Source of the DNA: a virus
Direction: 5' to 3' (one strand)
Virus record (IMG/VR): IMGVR_UViG_3300047463_000166
Location: 1-64,000 of that record
DNA: 64,000 nucleotides
Positions 13,738-22,423 of the stretch are shown piece by piece (within the stretch, counting starts at the first letter, position 1; every line of letters begins with the position of its first letter). The position numbers and the translations under genes were made by a program. A model generated the notes under the pieces. It saw only the letters and a list, made by a program, of their open reading frames with translations, was not told where the DNA came from and ran no database searches.

Positions 13738-14160
13738 ATGAGACAGTTAGTTTTCATAGCCGTCGTACTTGTTTCACCAGCTTACGCCGATGATCCGATG
13801 AATCAGCCGCTTGACTCTGTGGGAGTCCGAGGGTATGATTCAACACTTTGTAACGATAAATGGAATGATTGTAGCGACTATGATCGACAACAATTCGATT
13901 GGAAGTACCCAGGAACCCCCCTCGAAACCATCTCCCTCTATCCCCTCAAACCAAAAGCTGAGGGTTACGAAGAGCACAACGAAGAACCCTCCGGTGTGGG
14001 AAACAGTCCCGCTCGGTATGGTGAAAGGTCGAGATCGGAAAGGCGGCTCGAAGTACTCATGGATGAAAAAACGACCGACCTCTGCCGCGATCAAGGCAGG
14101 ACAGCCGGTAGGCAGCAACTACAATCTTATTTTTGTCCGAGACGGCCAGCGAACAGGTAG
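13738..14160 (+). CDS. Exported protein with signal peptide (140 aa; 3' part doubtful)
   Basis: The N-terminus MRQLVFIAVVLVSPAYADDP is a clear Sec signal peptide with an AYA-D cleavage site. The mature part has two cysteines (CNDKWNDC) and is acidic. From about residue 80 the frame reads like a shadow of the overlapping frame at 13835-14443. A run of six C (13916-13921) lies in the overlap and could reflect a frameshift or a sequencing indel. The promoter-like site immediately upstream supports expression. Confidence 0.5.
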   Translation: MRQLVFIAVVLVSPAYADDPMNQPLDSVGVRGYDSTLCNDKWNDCSDYDRQQFDWKYPGTPLETISLYPLKPKAEGYEEHNEEPSGVGNSPARYGERSRSERRLEVLMDEKTTDLCRDQGRTAGRQQLQSYFCPRRPANR

Positions 14161-14443
14161 AACGTATGAAGTTATCTACACGTCGCCCCTGAATGTAGCG
14201 AAGACGTTCAAAATTACGGTTGCAGCAAGCTCGTTGCGTGATCTGTTCAAGCAAACTGTACACGCTATCGGAAATTTAAGAGCGACGGAGACAACAGAAA
14301 ACTTCTCGCTGCACTTCCAGGCAATCACGCACAAGGAAGGCATGACAGAGGAGATCATGGAGATACCGTTAGCGCGAGAGTTAGACGAACGTCATCGGCC
14401 ATCGACCGATGAACCTGTTGAACCTATCATTGTGGAGGATTGA
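13835..14443 (+). CDS. Hypothetical protein in overlapping frame (202 aa)
   Basis: The C-terminal 110 residues look like a real globular protein (GSNYNLIFVRDG..., then FSLHFQAITH) and end in TGATG coupling with the next gene. The start is uncertain: ATG 13835 has GGGAG upstream, ATG 14018 lacks a ribosome site. The first 60 residues overlap the signal-peptide ORF and have low-complexity Pro/Ser composition. A frameshifted fusion of both frames is possible. Confidence 0.55.
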   Translation: MIQHFVTINGMIVATMIDNNSIGSTQEPPSKPSPSIPSNQKLRVTKSTTKNPPVWETVPLGMVKGRDRKGGSKYSWMKKRPTSAAIKAGQPVGSNYNLIFVRDGQRTGRTYEVIYTSPLNVAKTFKITVAASSLRDLFKQTVHAIGNLRATETTENFSLHFQAITHKEGMTEEIMEIPLARELDERHRPSTDEPVEPIIVED

Positions 14444-14817
14444 TGTTCTACGTAGGTGTTTTTGCTCATTACGAAGGTGCAGACAAGGCGCATCTGGTCA
14501 AGGTGAAGATCCTCGAAAAGCTCGGTCACAGTGTCGGTCGAGGGGAGCGGTTCTTGAAGGAACACCCTGTCAAGATCGACGGAGAACACAAGTATCGTGC
14601 TCTGATCTTTCAGCTTCCGCCTCGATTCATTCTCAGCAATGACGCAATTCGGCATACGATGAAAGTGTACCGTTGCGATTGGCAGACGGCCAAGTTTCAT
14701 TGCTATCGATTGTCGGCAACTAACGTGCTTGGAAAACAGGACGTATGGGAGGACGTGCTGACGGCGACGAATGAAAAAGAAGTCGAAGCAGCAGCGCAAC
14801 CACCAACCACAATATAG
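14443..14817 (+). CDS. Hypothetical protein (124 aa)
   Basis: TGATG overlap with the preceding gene, with TGGAGG in front. A compact alpha/beta product (MFYVGVFAHYEG..., then KYRALIFQLPPRFILS); no motif recognised. It ends at the third copy of the palindromic element. Confidence 0.7.
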   Translation: MFYVGVFAHYEGADKAHLVKVKILEKLGHSVGRGERFLKEHPVKIDGEHKYRALIFQLPPRFILSNDAIRHTMKVYRCDWQTAKFHCYRLSATNVLGKQDVWEDVLTATNEKEVEAAAQPPTTI

Positions 14818-14849
14818 GTGAGTCTGTTTTTCAAATTTGAAACTTTTGG
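14817..14849 (+). promoter_or_regulatory. 34-bp conserved element, copy C
   Basis: GGTGAGTCTG then TTTTTCAAATTTGAAACTTT. Same spacing and near-identical sequence to copies at 247 and 1297. It lies between the gene ending at 14817 and the helicase ATG at 14862, marking the start of the replication module. Confidence 0.6.
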
Positions 14850-14861
14850 AGCCTGACGACA

Positions 14862-16322
14862 ATGGCGTACGACTACGTGTTCAAACCATTTAAGCATCAA
14901 TTAGAGGGTATCGGGTTGTTGAGAACCAACCGGTACTTCGGCTTCTTTGATGAGCCTGGATGTGGTAAGTCGAAGGTCATTGTCGATGGGACTAACCAAC
15001 TCTTTGCAGATCGAGCGAATAATTTAACCGTAGTGGTATGCCCTAATACGGTCAAAGCGACGTGGTCGAATCCTGTGTGGGGCCAGGTTGCGACTCATAC
15101 ACCATCGACGTTTCCTATACCGGTTATGGTGCGTATTGACGCCGGAAAGCGTCTCCCTGATGCCTTGGCACTGAAAGCCTATAAAGGTATTAGACCGGTT
15201 TGGATCGTAGTCAATTACGAGGCGTTGCGTTCTGATGTCCTTCAACAGTGGCTCATGCAAGTACTACAGTTTCTCAGTCCGTCTACACTTGTTCTTGATG
15301 AGTCCACACGAATTAAGAATCGCACAGCCCTTCAAACGAAAGCGGTGATGCGTATTTCGTTGTGCGCCGGACGCCGATACATTTTGACGGGTACGCCCAT
15401 CACAAACAATCCGCTTGACCTCTATTCGCAGATCAATTTCTTGTCGAAGGATATCCTCAAGTTCCCCTCATTCGTCGCGTTTAGAAACCGTTATGCTGAA
15501 ATGGGAGGGTACTCTGTCGGCGGTCGTCCGGTCGAGGTTGTCGGCTGGAAGAATCTTGATGAACTTCGTACCAAAATTTCAAAGTTTTCTAGGGTGGTCA
15601 GCAAGGAAGAAGCCCTGCCGGATCTTCCATCGAAGCTGTATGCGAGGATCGAGGTACCTCTGACGAAGGAGCAGGAAAAAGCATACAAGCAGATGAGAGA
15701 GTATGCGATTGCAGAGTTTCCTGGTACGGTCGATCGTGCAATGGCCCCTATCGCGTTGACAAAATTGCTCAGGTTGTCGCAGATTACAGCCGGACATCTG
15801 ACCGTTTCTGACGGATTTGGGCAAAGTGAGATCAAGAACTTCAAAGAAAATCCAAAAGTGAATGTGGTATTAGACTTGCTTCAAGAACATGAGCGGTTGG
15901 TAGTGTTTGGTATGTTCATCGCTGAGATTCAACAGCTTGAACAAGCTCTTATGGATGCAGATATCAGTCATGGTTCAATTTACGGCGAGACGCCAAACAC
16001 GGAACGCGAGTTTATTCAAGGTCAATACCAAGCAGGGCATTTACGTGTCGTCATTTGCCAAGTCGTCACAGGAGGTATCGGAATCACATTGACTCGTGGA
16101 CATGCTGCGTGTTTCTTGACGAATCCATATTCGTACGAGGCTCGCAGACAGGCCGAAGATCGGTTGCATCGCCCTGGTCAAACTCACAACGTCATTTATT
16201 ATGACATCATCGCCACTTGCGAAGGTGAACGGACTATCGATGCAACCGTCCTCGACGTGCTGAAGAAAAAGCAAGACCTTAGCGACCGTGTCCTCGGTCA
16301 CAACCTAGAGGAGATTATCTAA
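14862..16322 (+). CDS. SNF2-type superfamily 2 DNA helicase/translocase (486 aa)
   Basis: Motifs appear in order: Walker A EPGCGKS at residues 31-37, the DExx box DEST (motif II), LTGTPITNN (motif III), GGIGITLTRG (motif V) and QAEDRLHRPGQ (motif VI), the last typical of SNF2/Rad54-like enzymes. It is short, lacking extra accessory domains, as in phage versions. These proteins translocate on double-stranded DNA using ATP and can remodel replication or recombination intermediates. It opens the replication cluster and is preceded by the palindromic element. Confidence 0.9.
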   Translation: MAYDYVFKPFKHQLEGIGLLRTNRYFGFFDEPGCGKSKVIVDGTNQLFADRANNLTVVVCPNTVKATWSNPVWGQVATHTPSTFPIPVMVRIDAGKRLPDALALKAYKGIRPVWIVVNYEALRSDVLQQWLMQVLQFLSPSTLVLDESTRIKNRTALQTKAVMRISLCAGRRYILTGTPITNNPLDLYSQINFLSKDILKFPSFVAFRNRYAEMGGYSVGGRPVEVVGWKNLDELRTKISKFSRVVSKEEALPDLPSKLYARIEVPLTKEQEKAYKQMREYAIAEFPGTVDRAMAPIALTKLLRLSQITAGHLTVSDGFGQSEIKNFKENPKVNVVLDLLQEHERLVVFGMFIAEIQQLEQALMDADISHGSIYGETPNTEREFIQGQYQAGHLRVVICQVVTGGIGITLTRGHAACFLTNPYSYEARRQAEDRLHRPGQTHNVIYYDIIATCEGERTIDATVLDVLKKKQDLSDRVLGHNLEEII

Positions 16323-16789
16323 TGGCACGAAAGAGAGCCGAATGGCAGAACCAGAAGCACAGTCTTGAACAGCGACGAGACGCGGTACAGACCATGATGG
16401 ACACATACCGCGAACAGGGAGACGTTGCACTGTGTCGCTTGATGACGGACTTCCGTGAAGAGGCTACTCGTCTTGAGGTACGACAACAGGAAATCTCAGA
16501 GCATCTTGAGGCGATCGGGCAAGTACTCTCCGACAAGTGGGTGGCAGAAGGCCAGAGTTCTCTGACGGTGGATGGGCTCGGTACGTTTTCAATCTACCCA
16601 AAACTGTACGTATCAGCGGCGGACAAGGATGCGTACTTGCAATGGTTGCGTGACAACGGGATGGAGGCGTTGATTCAACCGGCAGTGCCGCCAAAAACAA
16701 CAGAATCATTGGTTCGAGAGCGGTTAGAAGAAGGGCTTCCGTGCGAGGGGATGGGTCTCAATATCACTTACAAATCAATCGTTCGATAG
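16322..16789 (+). CDS. Coiled-coil phage protein next to a DNA-binding protein (155 aa)
   Basis: TAATG-coupled to the helicase. Residues 1 to about 75 form a long charged coiled coil (Gln/Arg/Glu-rich). The C-terminal half has SLTVDGLGTFSIYP and DAYLQWLRDNGMEALIQ, a pattern I associate with small phage proteins encoded beside single-strand-binding or recombination genes. The function is not established. Confidence 0.75.
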   Translation: MARKRAEWQNQKHSLEQRRDAVQTMMDTYREQGDVALCRLMTDFREEATRLEVRQQEISEHLEAIGQVLSDKWVAEGQSSLTVDGLGTFSIYPKLYVSAADKDAYLQWLRDNGMEALIQPAVPPKTTESLVRERLEEGLPCEGMGLNITYKSIVR

Positions 16790-16800
16790 GAGGTTTTCTC

Positions 16801-17565
16801 ATGGGTACCGAATTAGTCAAGATCGATTCAGCGGTTCCGGCGACAGCCGAATTGCTTGCAGCGGCGGGGCTGACTGAGGAAGAGTTGGCCGCGCAAACCG
16901 GTGTGATGGGAATGGAAGGTGTTCGCCAAGAGCATATTCAGATTCCTCGGTTGGCGATTGCTCAACCTTTAAGCCCACAGATGATTCGGTCGAAGCCGGA
17001 ATACATCGAAGGCTTGATGGTGGGACAGTACTTCAACACCGTGACGCGGGAAGTGTACGGCGATGTCGTGACGGTTGTGCCGGTGAAGTACAGCATGAGC
17101 CGGATCAAGTTTACGAACAATGCTCTCGATTGCCGCTCGAAGAACGGCATCGATGGTGGTCACTACGCAGAGACATGTAAGACGTGTCAGTTCTCCAAGT
17201 GGGGATCCGGTCGTGAAGGGAAGGGCACTGACTGCAAAGAATACTTGAACTTCCTGGTGGTTGAGACCAGCACGTTGCAGCCAATGGTCATTTCGTTCAA
17301 GTCGGCGTCGTTGTCGGCGGGGAAGACGTGGAGCACGTTGATCCTCGGTCGAAAGATCGTGTTGTCGAACGGCGATCGTAAACCAGCACCGGCATTCATG
17401 ACGACGTATTCGCTCAAGACCGTGGAGAAGTCTTCCGGCAGTGGGGTGTACTACGTACCGGTTGTCTCGGTTGCGGGACCATCCGATACGCAGTTGGTGA
17501 CGGAAGGAATGGCTCTTCACAAGTCATTCAAGGGTGAACTGGACTCCGATGCTCAGGACGAGTAA
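16801..17565 (+). CDS. Zinc-containing putative ssDNA-binding protein (254 aa)
   Basis: ATAGGAGG precedes the ATG. The centre contains C-x-S-x-N-G, then HYAETCKTCQFSKWG and a later GTDCKEY. This histidine/cysteine cluster is typical of a phage family with one zinc site followed by a beta-rich segment (FLVVETSTLQPMVISFKSAS), often found beside primase, helicase and polymerase genes. The acidic C-terminus (DSDAQDE) is reminiscent of single-strand DNA-binding proteins that recruit partners. Assignment rests on context and pattern, not on a definitive motif. Confidence 0.65.
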   Translation: MGTELVKIDSAVPATAELLAAAGLTEEELAAQTGVMGMEGVRQEHIQIPRLAIAQPLSPQMIRSKPEYIEGLMVGQYFNTVTREVYGDVVTVVPVKYSMSRIKFTNNALDCRSKNGIDGGHYAETCKTCQFSKWGSGREGKGTDCKEYLNFLVVETSTLQPMVISFKSASLSAGKTWSTLILGRKIVLSNGDRKPAPAFMTTYSLKTVEKSSGSGVYYVPVVSVAGPSDTQLVTEGMALHKSFKGELDSDAQDE

Positions 17566-17570
17566 GTTTT

Positions 17571-19211
17571 ATGGAGCAGATTCTCGTAGAACAATTTGCG
17601 TTGTTGTTTGCGGGACTAACAAGGGCGAAGGGTCGGTATGTATCAACTACCGATCCTTCGCAGTTGGTGGTCGGTGACAAAGCCAAAGGCAAAGCGACGA
17701 CGCGGACTGAACCAGTCACGATTGACGATTACACAAAGCACCTTGCCGGAGAAATCGGCTTGGGGATTGTGCCAGTCCGCGATGATGGCACATGCGTTTT
17801 CGGGGCGATTGATGTCGATCAATATGCCGGTCTCGACCACCAGAAGCTCGTCAAAGACCTTGCAGAGCACGGCTTTTCAGCAATGGTCTGCCGTTCAAAA
17901 AGTGGTGGGGCTCATGTCTACTTCTTTATCCAAGAGCCAGGGATCAAAGCACCGATCCTCATTGAGTTACTCAAGAAGGTCCGTAGCCAACTTGGTATCG
18001 ATTATCGTAAAGCGAGAGAGATCTTTCCGAAACAGACGAAGCAAGCGGCTGGCGGCATAGGAAATTGGATCAATCTTCCGTACTTCGGGGAGACGCCTCG
18101 GAAAGCGATCAAAGAAGATGGTACGGAATACACCCTCGAAGAGTTCTTATCGTCTGTCAAGCGGCTCAATCCAGCGGATCTTGAGAAGAAGGTCGGAGAC
18201 GACGAATTACTTCTCACTTCTGAGTTACCTCCTTGTCTTGAATGTCTTGTACGAGATGGAATACCAAACGGACAACGGAACGACGCGCTATTCAACTTTA
18301 CGGTTTTTGCTGCGAAGAAGCATCAGTTGGACCGAAAGAAGACTCTCAAGGTTCTGGACAATGTCAACATGAAGGTGTGCCAACCACCGACTGCAAGCCG
18401 TGAGCTTGCGACGGTGTTAGATAGTGTCCTGAAGCACGAATATAATTACCGATGCGATCAGAGCCCGATCGTTGATTACTGCGACAAGGTCAAATGCGCC
18501 ATGCGTCCATACGGACCAGCGGCGTCAATGCGGCCATCGAACATTCCTGAGATTAAGAAGATTGAAGTCCTGGGCGATGAAGTGGGAGAGACACGGTACC
18601 ATGTGACGCTGTCGAACTGCCCGAAGACGGTGGTGTGCGATGCGAAGGCGATATTTGATTACGATCTGCTTCGGCGTTGTACGCTCGACACTACGCACGT
18701 CATGCTTCCGGCTGTGTCAAAGAAAGATTGGGACACATATATTACTGCACGGTGGACGGTCCTCTCGGAGAGCATCAGAATTGCAAAGGAACGGACGAAG
18801 ATCGGTATGATGGAAGCGTTGCTCGATCAGTGGCTTCGTCGGTATGTGAGCGACACTGAGATGGACTTCAAACTCGGTCGCCCATACCACCTGAACGGTC
18901 AGATCTACATCAATCTCACGGACGCCTCACGGTACATCAAGGAAGCCTCGACAGGCGGGAAGATTGACCTGACCGGCACGGCAAGTTTTCTTGAGAACAC
19001 TGGATGGGAAAAGACAGAGCTTCGACTTGGTGAAGGCGTACACACTCTCTGGACGAAGGTCTACGCTGATATCAAGCCCATGCCGAAGGAAGTCACGAAA
19101 GCCGAGATACAAGAGACGATCGTTGAAATTCCCAAGGTCCACGAAGATCAGGCGTTGGTCACAGATTTGGATTGGTCGCAATTTTCACCGCAACACGAGG
19201 AGGAGTCATGA
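17571..19211 (+). CDS. AEP-superfamily DNA primase, TOTE-like (546 aa)
   Basis: The N-terminal catalytic core shows the three archaeo-eukaryotic primase motifs: DVD at residues 81-83 (metal-binding acids), SKSGGAH at 109-115 (nucleotide-binding histidine), and EIFPKQ followed by GNWINLPYF at about 150-172, as in the primases of TOTE-type elements. A middle cysteine segment (CDQSPIVDYCDKVKC) may be a zinc site. The C-terminal 250 residues could be a PriCT-like or unknown domain. It makes primers for the family A polymerase encoded 3 kb downstream. Confidence 0.85.
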   Translation: MEQILVEQFALLFAGLTRAKGRYVSTTDPSQLVVGDKAKGKATTRTEPVTIDDYTKHLAGEIGLGIVPVRDDGTCVFGAIDVDQYAGLDHQKLVKDLAEHGFSAMVCRSKSGGAHVYFFIQEPGIKAPILIELLKKVRSQLGIDYRKAREIFPKQTKQAAGGIGNWINLPYFGETPRKAIKEDGTEYTLEEFLSSVKRLNPADLEKKVGDDELLLTSELPPCLECLVRDGIPNGQRNDALFNFTVFAAKKHQLDRKKTLKVLDNVNMKVCQPPTASRELATVLDSVLKHEYNYRCDQSPIVDYCDKVKCAMRPYGPAASMRPSNIPEIKKIEVLGDEVGETRYHVTLSNCPKTVVCDAKAIFDYDLLRRCTLDTTHVMLPAVSKKDWDTYITARWTVLSESIRIAKERTKIGMMEALLDQWLRRYVSDTEMDFKLGRPYHLNGQIYINLTDASRYIKEASTGGKIDLTGTASFLENTGWEKTELRLGEGVHTLWTKVYADIKPMPKEVTKAEIQETIVEIPKVHEDQALVTDLDWSQFSPQHEEES

Positions 19212-19672
19212 TCTACCGATATCGCAACATGAGTCTCAAGGATTGGTACTACGAGATCCGGCATCAGGTGCGTCGTGTCGCGTCGTTCTTCATTCGCGGT
19301 CGTCGCGGGTGGGCTCCGATGGATACGTGGTCGCTCGATCGACATGTACTGAAGATCATGTCTGAAGGGATGCGGCATCTGGCAGAGCACGCGCACGGAT
19401 TTCCTTCGTGGATACCCGAAGAGTATAACCTCGACACCAACGAGAATGGGGAAACGATCGACTCCGACGCGGCCTTTGAGTGCTGGCAAAAATGGCTGCA
19501 TGAACAGGCGGACTGGATTGATTGGTACATTGCCGATGATCTCTTCATCTCTCCTGAGATGTCCGATTTCGAGAAGACGGCAGCAATCAACCTGTACGAC
19601 AAGAAGTACAAGACGTTCAAGGAAGTCATTCTTCCGAACATCGTGAAGCACATTGACTCGTTGTGGGACTGA
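19208..19672 (+). CDS. Conserved-type phage hypothetical protein (154 aa)
   Basis: ATGA-coupled to the primase, with GAGGAG. The pattern GWAPMDTWSLDRHVLKIMSEGMRHLAEHAHGFP resembles a phage protein family of unknown function (D-x-W-x-L, then H-G-x-P). Rich in Trp, His and acidic residues; helical. Confidence 0.7.
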   Translation: MIYRYRNMSLKDWYYEIRHQVRRVASFFIRGRRGWAPMDTWSLDRHVLKIMSEGMRHLAEHAHGFPSWIPEEYNLDTNENGETIDSDAAFECWQKWLHEQADWIDWYIADDLFISPEMSDFEKTAAINLYDKKYKTFKEVILPNIVKHIDSLWD

Positions 19673-19673
19673 T

Positions 19674-19847
19674 ATGAATTGGCATTGGCCGCATAAAAAT
19701 GGCAACAACTACGCGCCGTGGTACCGGATTATCCGGCGTGGGGTTTTCATCGTACCGACCGCAATCTGTGTTCTTGCGCTGGCGATGTGCGCGACCTTGG
19801 GGTGGGGTTGGGCCGAAGGTCGTCGAGTGTGGAAGGAATTTGTATGA
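19674..19847 (+). CDS. Small membrane protein (57 aa)
   Basis: Short polar N-terminus, then one transmembrane span (GVFIVPTAICVLALAMCATL) and a positively charged C-terminus. The ribosome site is weak. ATGA-type overlap with the helicase gene. Confidence 0.6.
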   Translation: MNWHWPHKNGNNYAPWYRIIRRGVFIVPTAICVLALAMCATLGWGWAEGRRVWKEFV

Positions 19848-21364
19848 AGCAGAACCGGATCAAAGTTTTCGGTCCTCCTGGGACCGGCAAAACAACATGG
19901 TGTCTTGAGACGCTCGGCCATCACCTTGAGGCCGGAGACAAGGTCTTGTTCGTGGCATTCACGCGAGCGGCGGCAGACGAAGGCAAGGACCGGTTGCGAG
20001 CGAAGTTTGGCGAGGTACCGGCCAATGCAACGTGCAGCACGATTCACTCCCTATGCCTCCGGCTGCTTGGTATCCCGAAGGACTGCCTCTTCGATCAGAA
20101 GTTCGTGAAGTGGAAGTTCTACCAGACGATCGACAGGATGGGACTCTCGAACGACAAGATTGCGGCGACACTGGAACTGTACAATCGGCTTCGCAATGAA
20201 GAGGCGTACGATCCGACTGTCTTGGACTACGCGAAGAACCACGGCGACATGAGTGATATTTACGACTCGATCGGCTTGAAGCAACTCTTCATCGATCGAT
20301 ACGAGCAATACAAGACACAAGACGCGAGAGTGGACTTCACGGATCTCTTGTCTCGTGTGGCGAACGGAGAGGGTACCATCCCACAGTACGATGTGGTGAT
20401 TATCGACGAAGCGCAAGATCTGACGATGCTTCAGTGGCGTGTGATGGAGCGAGTCTGTGCGTCTTCTCCTCACACCGTCTATGCTGTGGGCGACGACGAT
20501 CAGAGCGTGTACGAGTTTATGGGCGCGGCTGTGATGTATTTCCTCTCGTGGCCTTGCACGTCTTTGCAGGTGCTCGAAGAGACGTACCGGCTCCCACAGA
20601 ATTTTCTTGATTACTCCATCAAATTTGCCGAACGGATTCACCACCGACAAGCCAAGAAGATTCACACAAGCATCTCAGGGAACGGGATTATCAACGAAGG
20701 ATCAATCACTGACTTCCTACCGTTCTATCGATATGCGACAGAATTGTACCTTGTACGGAACAAGTACATGCTGAAGCGCGTACAAGGTCTCATGGCGTTG
20801 AATGGTTTCCCCTACAAGGGAAAAGACTCGTTGTGGATGCGTAGGGATGTGCAGTCGATTGCCTCGTTGCTCGCATGGCGAACGAATCAGTTAAGCAACG
20901 GAGACTGGAAACGGCTTCGTTACTATATGCCCCCTGACCTTATCAGCAAGCTCGAAACCCTGTATCCGGCAGTGGCCGAACGTGGTTCTGAGGTTGCGCT
21001 TCCGGCTCTCGACAAGCTCTTCAAACCAGCGTTCTTCGAGGATGCGTACGATCAGTGGTGGAGACGGTTCTACCCGAACATGCCGAATGAACTCAAACTC
21101 ACTGTTATGAAAGGCTTTAGAGAATTTGGCGTGGAGCGATCTTTACATCCTACACTGGAACTTTCGACTGTTCACGGCGCGAAGGGAAAAGAGGCCGATT
21201 GTGTCTACCTGTGTTCAGGATTGACCGAGAAACTCCGGCGTCTTGCAGACAGTGAGGACACGGAGCACAGAGTATTTTACGTTGGCGCGACACGCGCAAA
21301 GAAGGAATTGGTTCTCATATCTGATATCGACAACAGTTCACAGTATCCGTTTCCAAAACCATAA
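19844..21364 (+). CDS. UvrD/Rep-like superfamily 1 DNA helicase (506 aa)
   Basis: Walker A GPPGTGKT at residues 10-17, FTRAAADE (motif Ia) near 39, DEAQD (motif II) at 188-192 and GDDDQSVYEFMGA (motif III) at 216-228. ETYRLP matches motif IV and VHGAKGKEAD plus VGATRAKKEL motifs V-VI. It is an ATP-driven 3'-5' ssDNA translocase likely used to unwind DNA ahead of the fork or in recombination, and is smaller than bacterial UvrD because subdomains are reduced. Confidence 0.92.
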   Translation: MKQNRIKVFGPPGTGKTTWCLETLGHHLEAGDKVLFVAFTRAAADEGKDRLRAKFGEVPANATCSTIHSLCLRLLGIPKDCLFDQKFVKWKFYQTIDRMGLSNDKIAATLELYNRLRNEEAYDPTVLDYAKNHGDMSDIYDSIGLKQLFIDRYEQYKTQDARVDFTDLLSRVANGEGTIPQYDVVIIDEAQDLTMLQWRVMERVCASSPHTVYAVGDDDQSVYEFMGAAVMYFLSWPCTSLQVLEETYRLPQNFLDYSIKFAERIHHRQAKKIHTSISGNGIINEGSITDFLPFYRYATELYLVRNKYMLKRVQGLMALNGFPYKGKDSLWMRRDVQSIASLLAWRTNQLSNGDWKRLRYYMPPDLISKLETLYPAVAERGSEVALPALDKLFKPAFFEDAYDQWWRRFYPNMPNELKLTVMKGFREFGVERSLHPTLELSTVHGAKGKEADCVYLCSGLTEKLRRLADSEDTEHRVFYVGATRAKKELVLISDIDNSSQYPFPKP

Positions 21365-21378
21365 CGAAAGGCTCAAAC

Positions 21379-22110
21379 ATGTTTCCTCAAATTTGGTTAT
21401 CTCCTACGACACTCAACATGGTGAAGGACTGCCACAGGTGCATGTGGGAACATATCCTGTGGAAGCAGAAGCGTCCACAAGGGCCGTTTCCGACACTACC
21501 TCGTGGGGTTGACGACGCACAGAAGACATACTGCGATCAGTACCGTGGTGTGCTTGCGCCGTCGCTCAAAGCTCTGGCCGCACAAGAGCCGTCTTTGATG
21601 GAGTACTCGCTTCACAAAGATCTGCGATGGATGAATAGCCTTCGTGACTGGAAGGGTGGTCTTTCTACGACCATCACTTTCGGGAGTCAGAAGTACCGTG
21701 TCTCCGGTGCGGTCGATGATCTTCTCGTTCGTGACTCGGATGGAGCCCTGGCAATCCTTGATGGAAAGTCGAAGGCGAAGAAGCCGGAAGCAGGAGAAGG
21801 GCTCAAGTATTACGGGACACAGATGGATACGTACGATCTGCTGATTCGTAAGAGCGGTCTCGACTCAGCCGGTGTTGCGTATCTGTGGTACCTGGTGCCG
21901 GTGTCGATGGAAGATCGGGATATCTTATTGCCGAACCCTACCGTCAACATCGTGTTCGATCAGTTCGTGCAGAAGATTGAAGTCAGCGGTGATCGGTCGA
22001 TGGCGTTGATCGAGGAAGTTCACAAGATGGTGGTTGACCACACAGACCGGACAAAGCCGCCAGCCGCAGGATCGAATTGCGAGTACTGTGCATGGGCAGG
22101 GAGGAGTTAA
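21379..22110 (+). CDS. PD-(D/E)XK nuclease, Cas4/RecB-like (243 aa)
   Basis: VSGAVDDLLV (first catalytic Asp) is followed by LAILDGKSKAK, the D-x-K active-site pair, and then YGTQMDTYDLL, the QxxxY-like helix of RecB/AddB-type nucleases. A cysteine near the N-terminus (KDCHRCMW) and a C-terminal CEYC could form the iron-sulphur site of Cas4-like enzymes. It probably processes DNA ends with the adjacent UvrD-like helicase, analogous to AddAB, during recombination-dependent replication. Confidence 0.85.
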   Translation: MFPQIWLSPTTLNMVKDCHRCMWEHILWKQKRPQGPFPTLPRGVDDAQKTYCDQYRGVLAPSLKALAAQEPSLMEYSLHKDLRWMNSLRDWKGGLSTTITFGSQKYRVSGAVDDLLVRDSDGALAILDGKSKAKKPEAGEGLKYYGTQMDTYDLLIRKSGLDSAGVAYLWYLVPVSMEDRDILLPNPTVNIVFDQFVQKIEVSGDRSMALIEEVHKMVVDHTDRTKPPAAGSNCEYCAWAGRS

Positions 22111-22111
22111 T

Positions 22112-22423
22112 ATGATTCGTGTACGTATCGCTGCCCAGTTATTTGAGCAGTGCCTCAAGTCCGGCTATAAGACCGGATACCTTCTTGAGATCATTCAAGG
22201 ACTCCCGATGGACTGTCAGCTTATTGATGCGAGCTTCGATAAGCAAGATGGGACGGTAACTTTGATGTTCTCTCAGCCGCGTGTTCCTGATACGCAGCTT
22301 GAGGATCTGAACATCTCTATCAAGTCGGTCAAGGCTAATCCTGTTGACCTTGAGAGAACGCCTCCAATACCACCGAAAGCAGACTACAGCAAACTTCCGG
22401 TTGTTGAAAGGACGATCGGCTAA
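22112..22423 (+). CDS. Hypothetical protein between nuclease and polymerase (103 aa)
   Basis: GGAGGAG precedes the ATG. Small alpha/beta product (LIDASFDKQDGTVTLMFSQP), not recognised. TAATG-coupled to the DNA polymerase, so probably co-translated. Confidence 0.7.
   Translation: MIRVRIAAQLFEQCLKSGYKTGYLLEIIQGLPMDCQLIDASFDKQDGTVTLMFSQPRVPDTQLEDLNISIKSVKANPVDLERTPPIPPKADYSKLPVVERTIG

Noticed and set aside
21379-22110. True Cas4 of a CRISPR adaptation module
   Set aside because: No cas1 or cas2 nearby; neighbours are replication genes, so it is called a Cas4/RecB-like phage nuclease.
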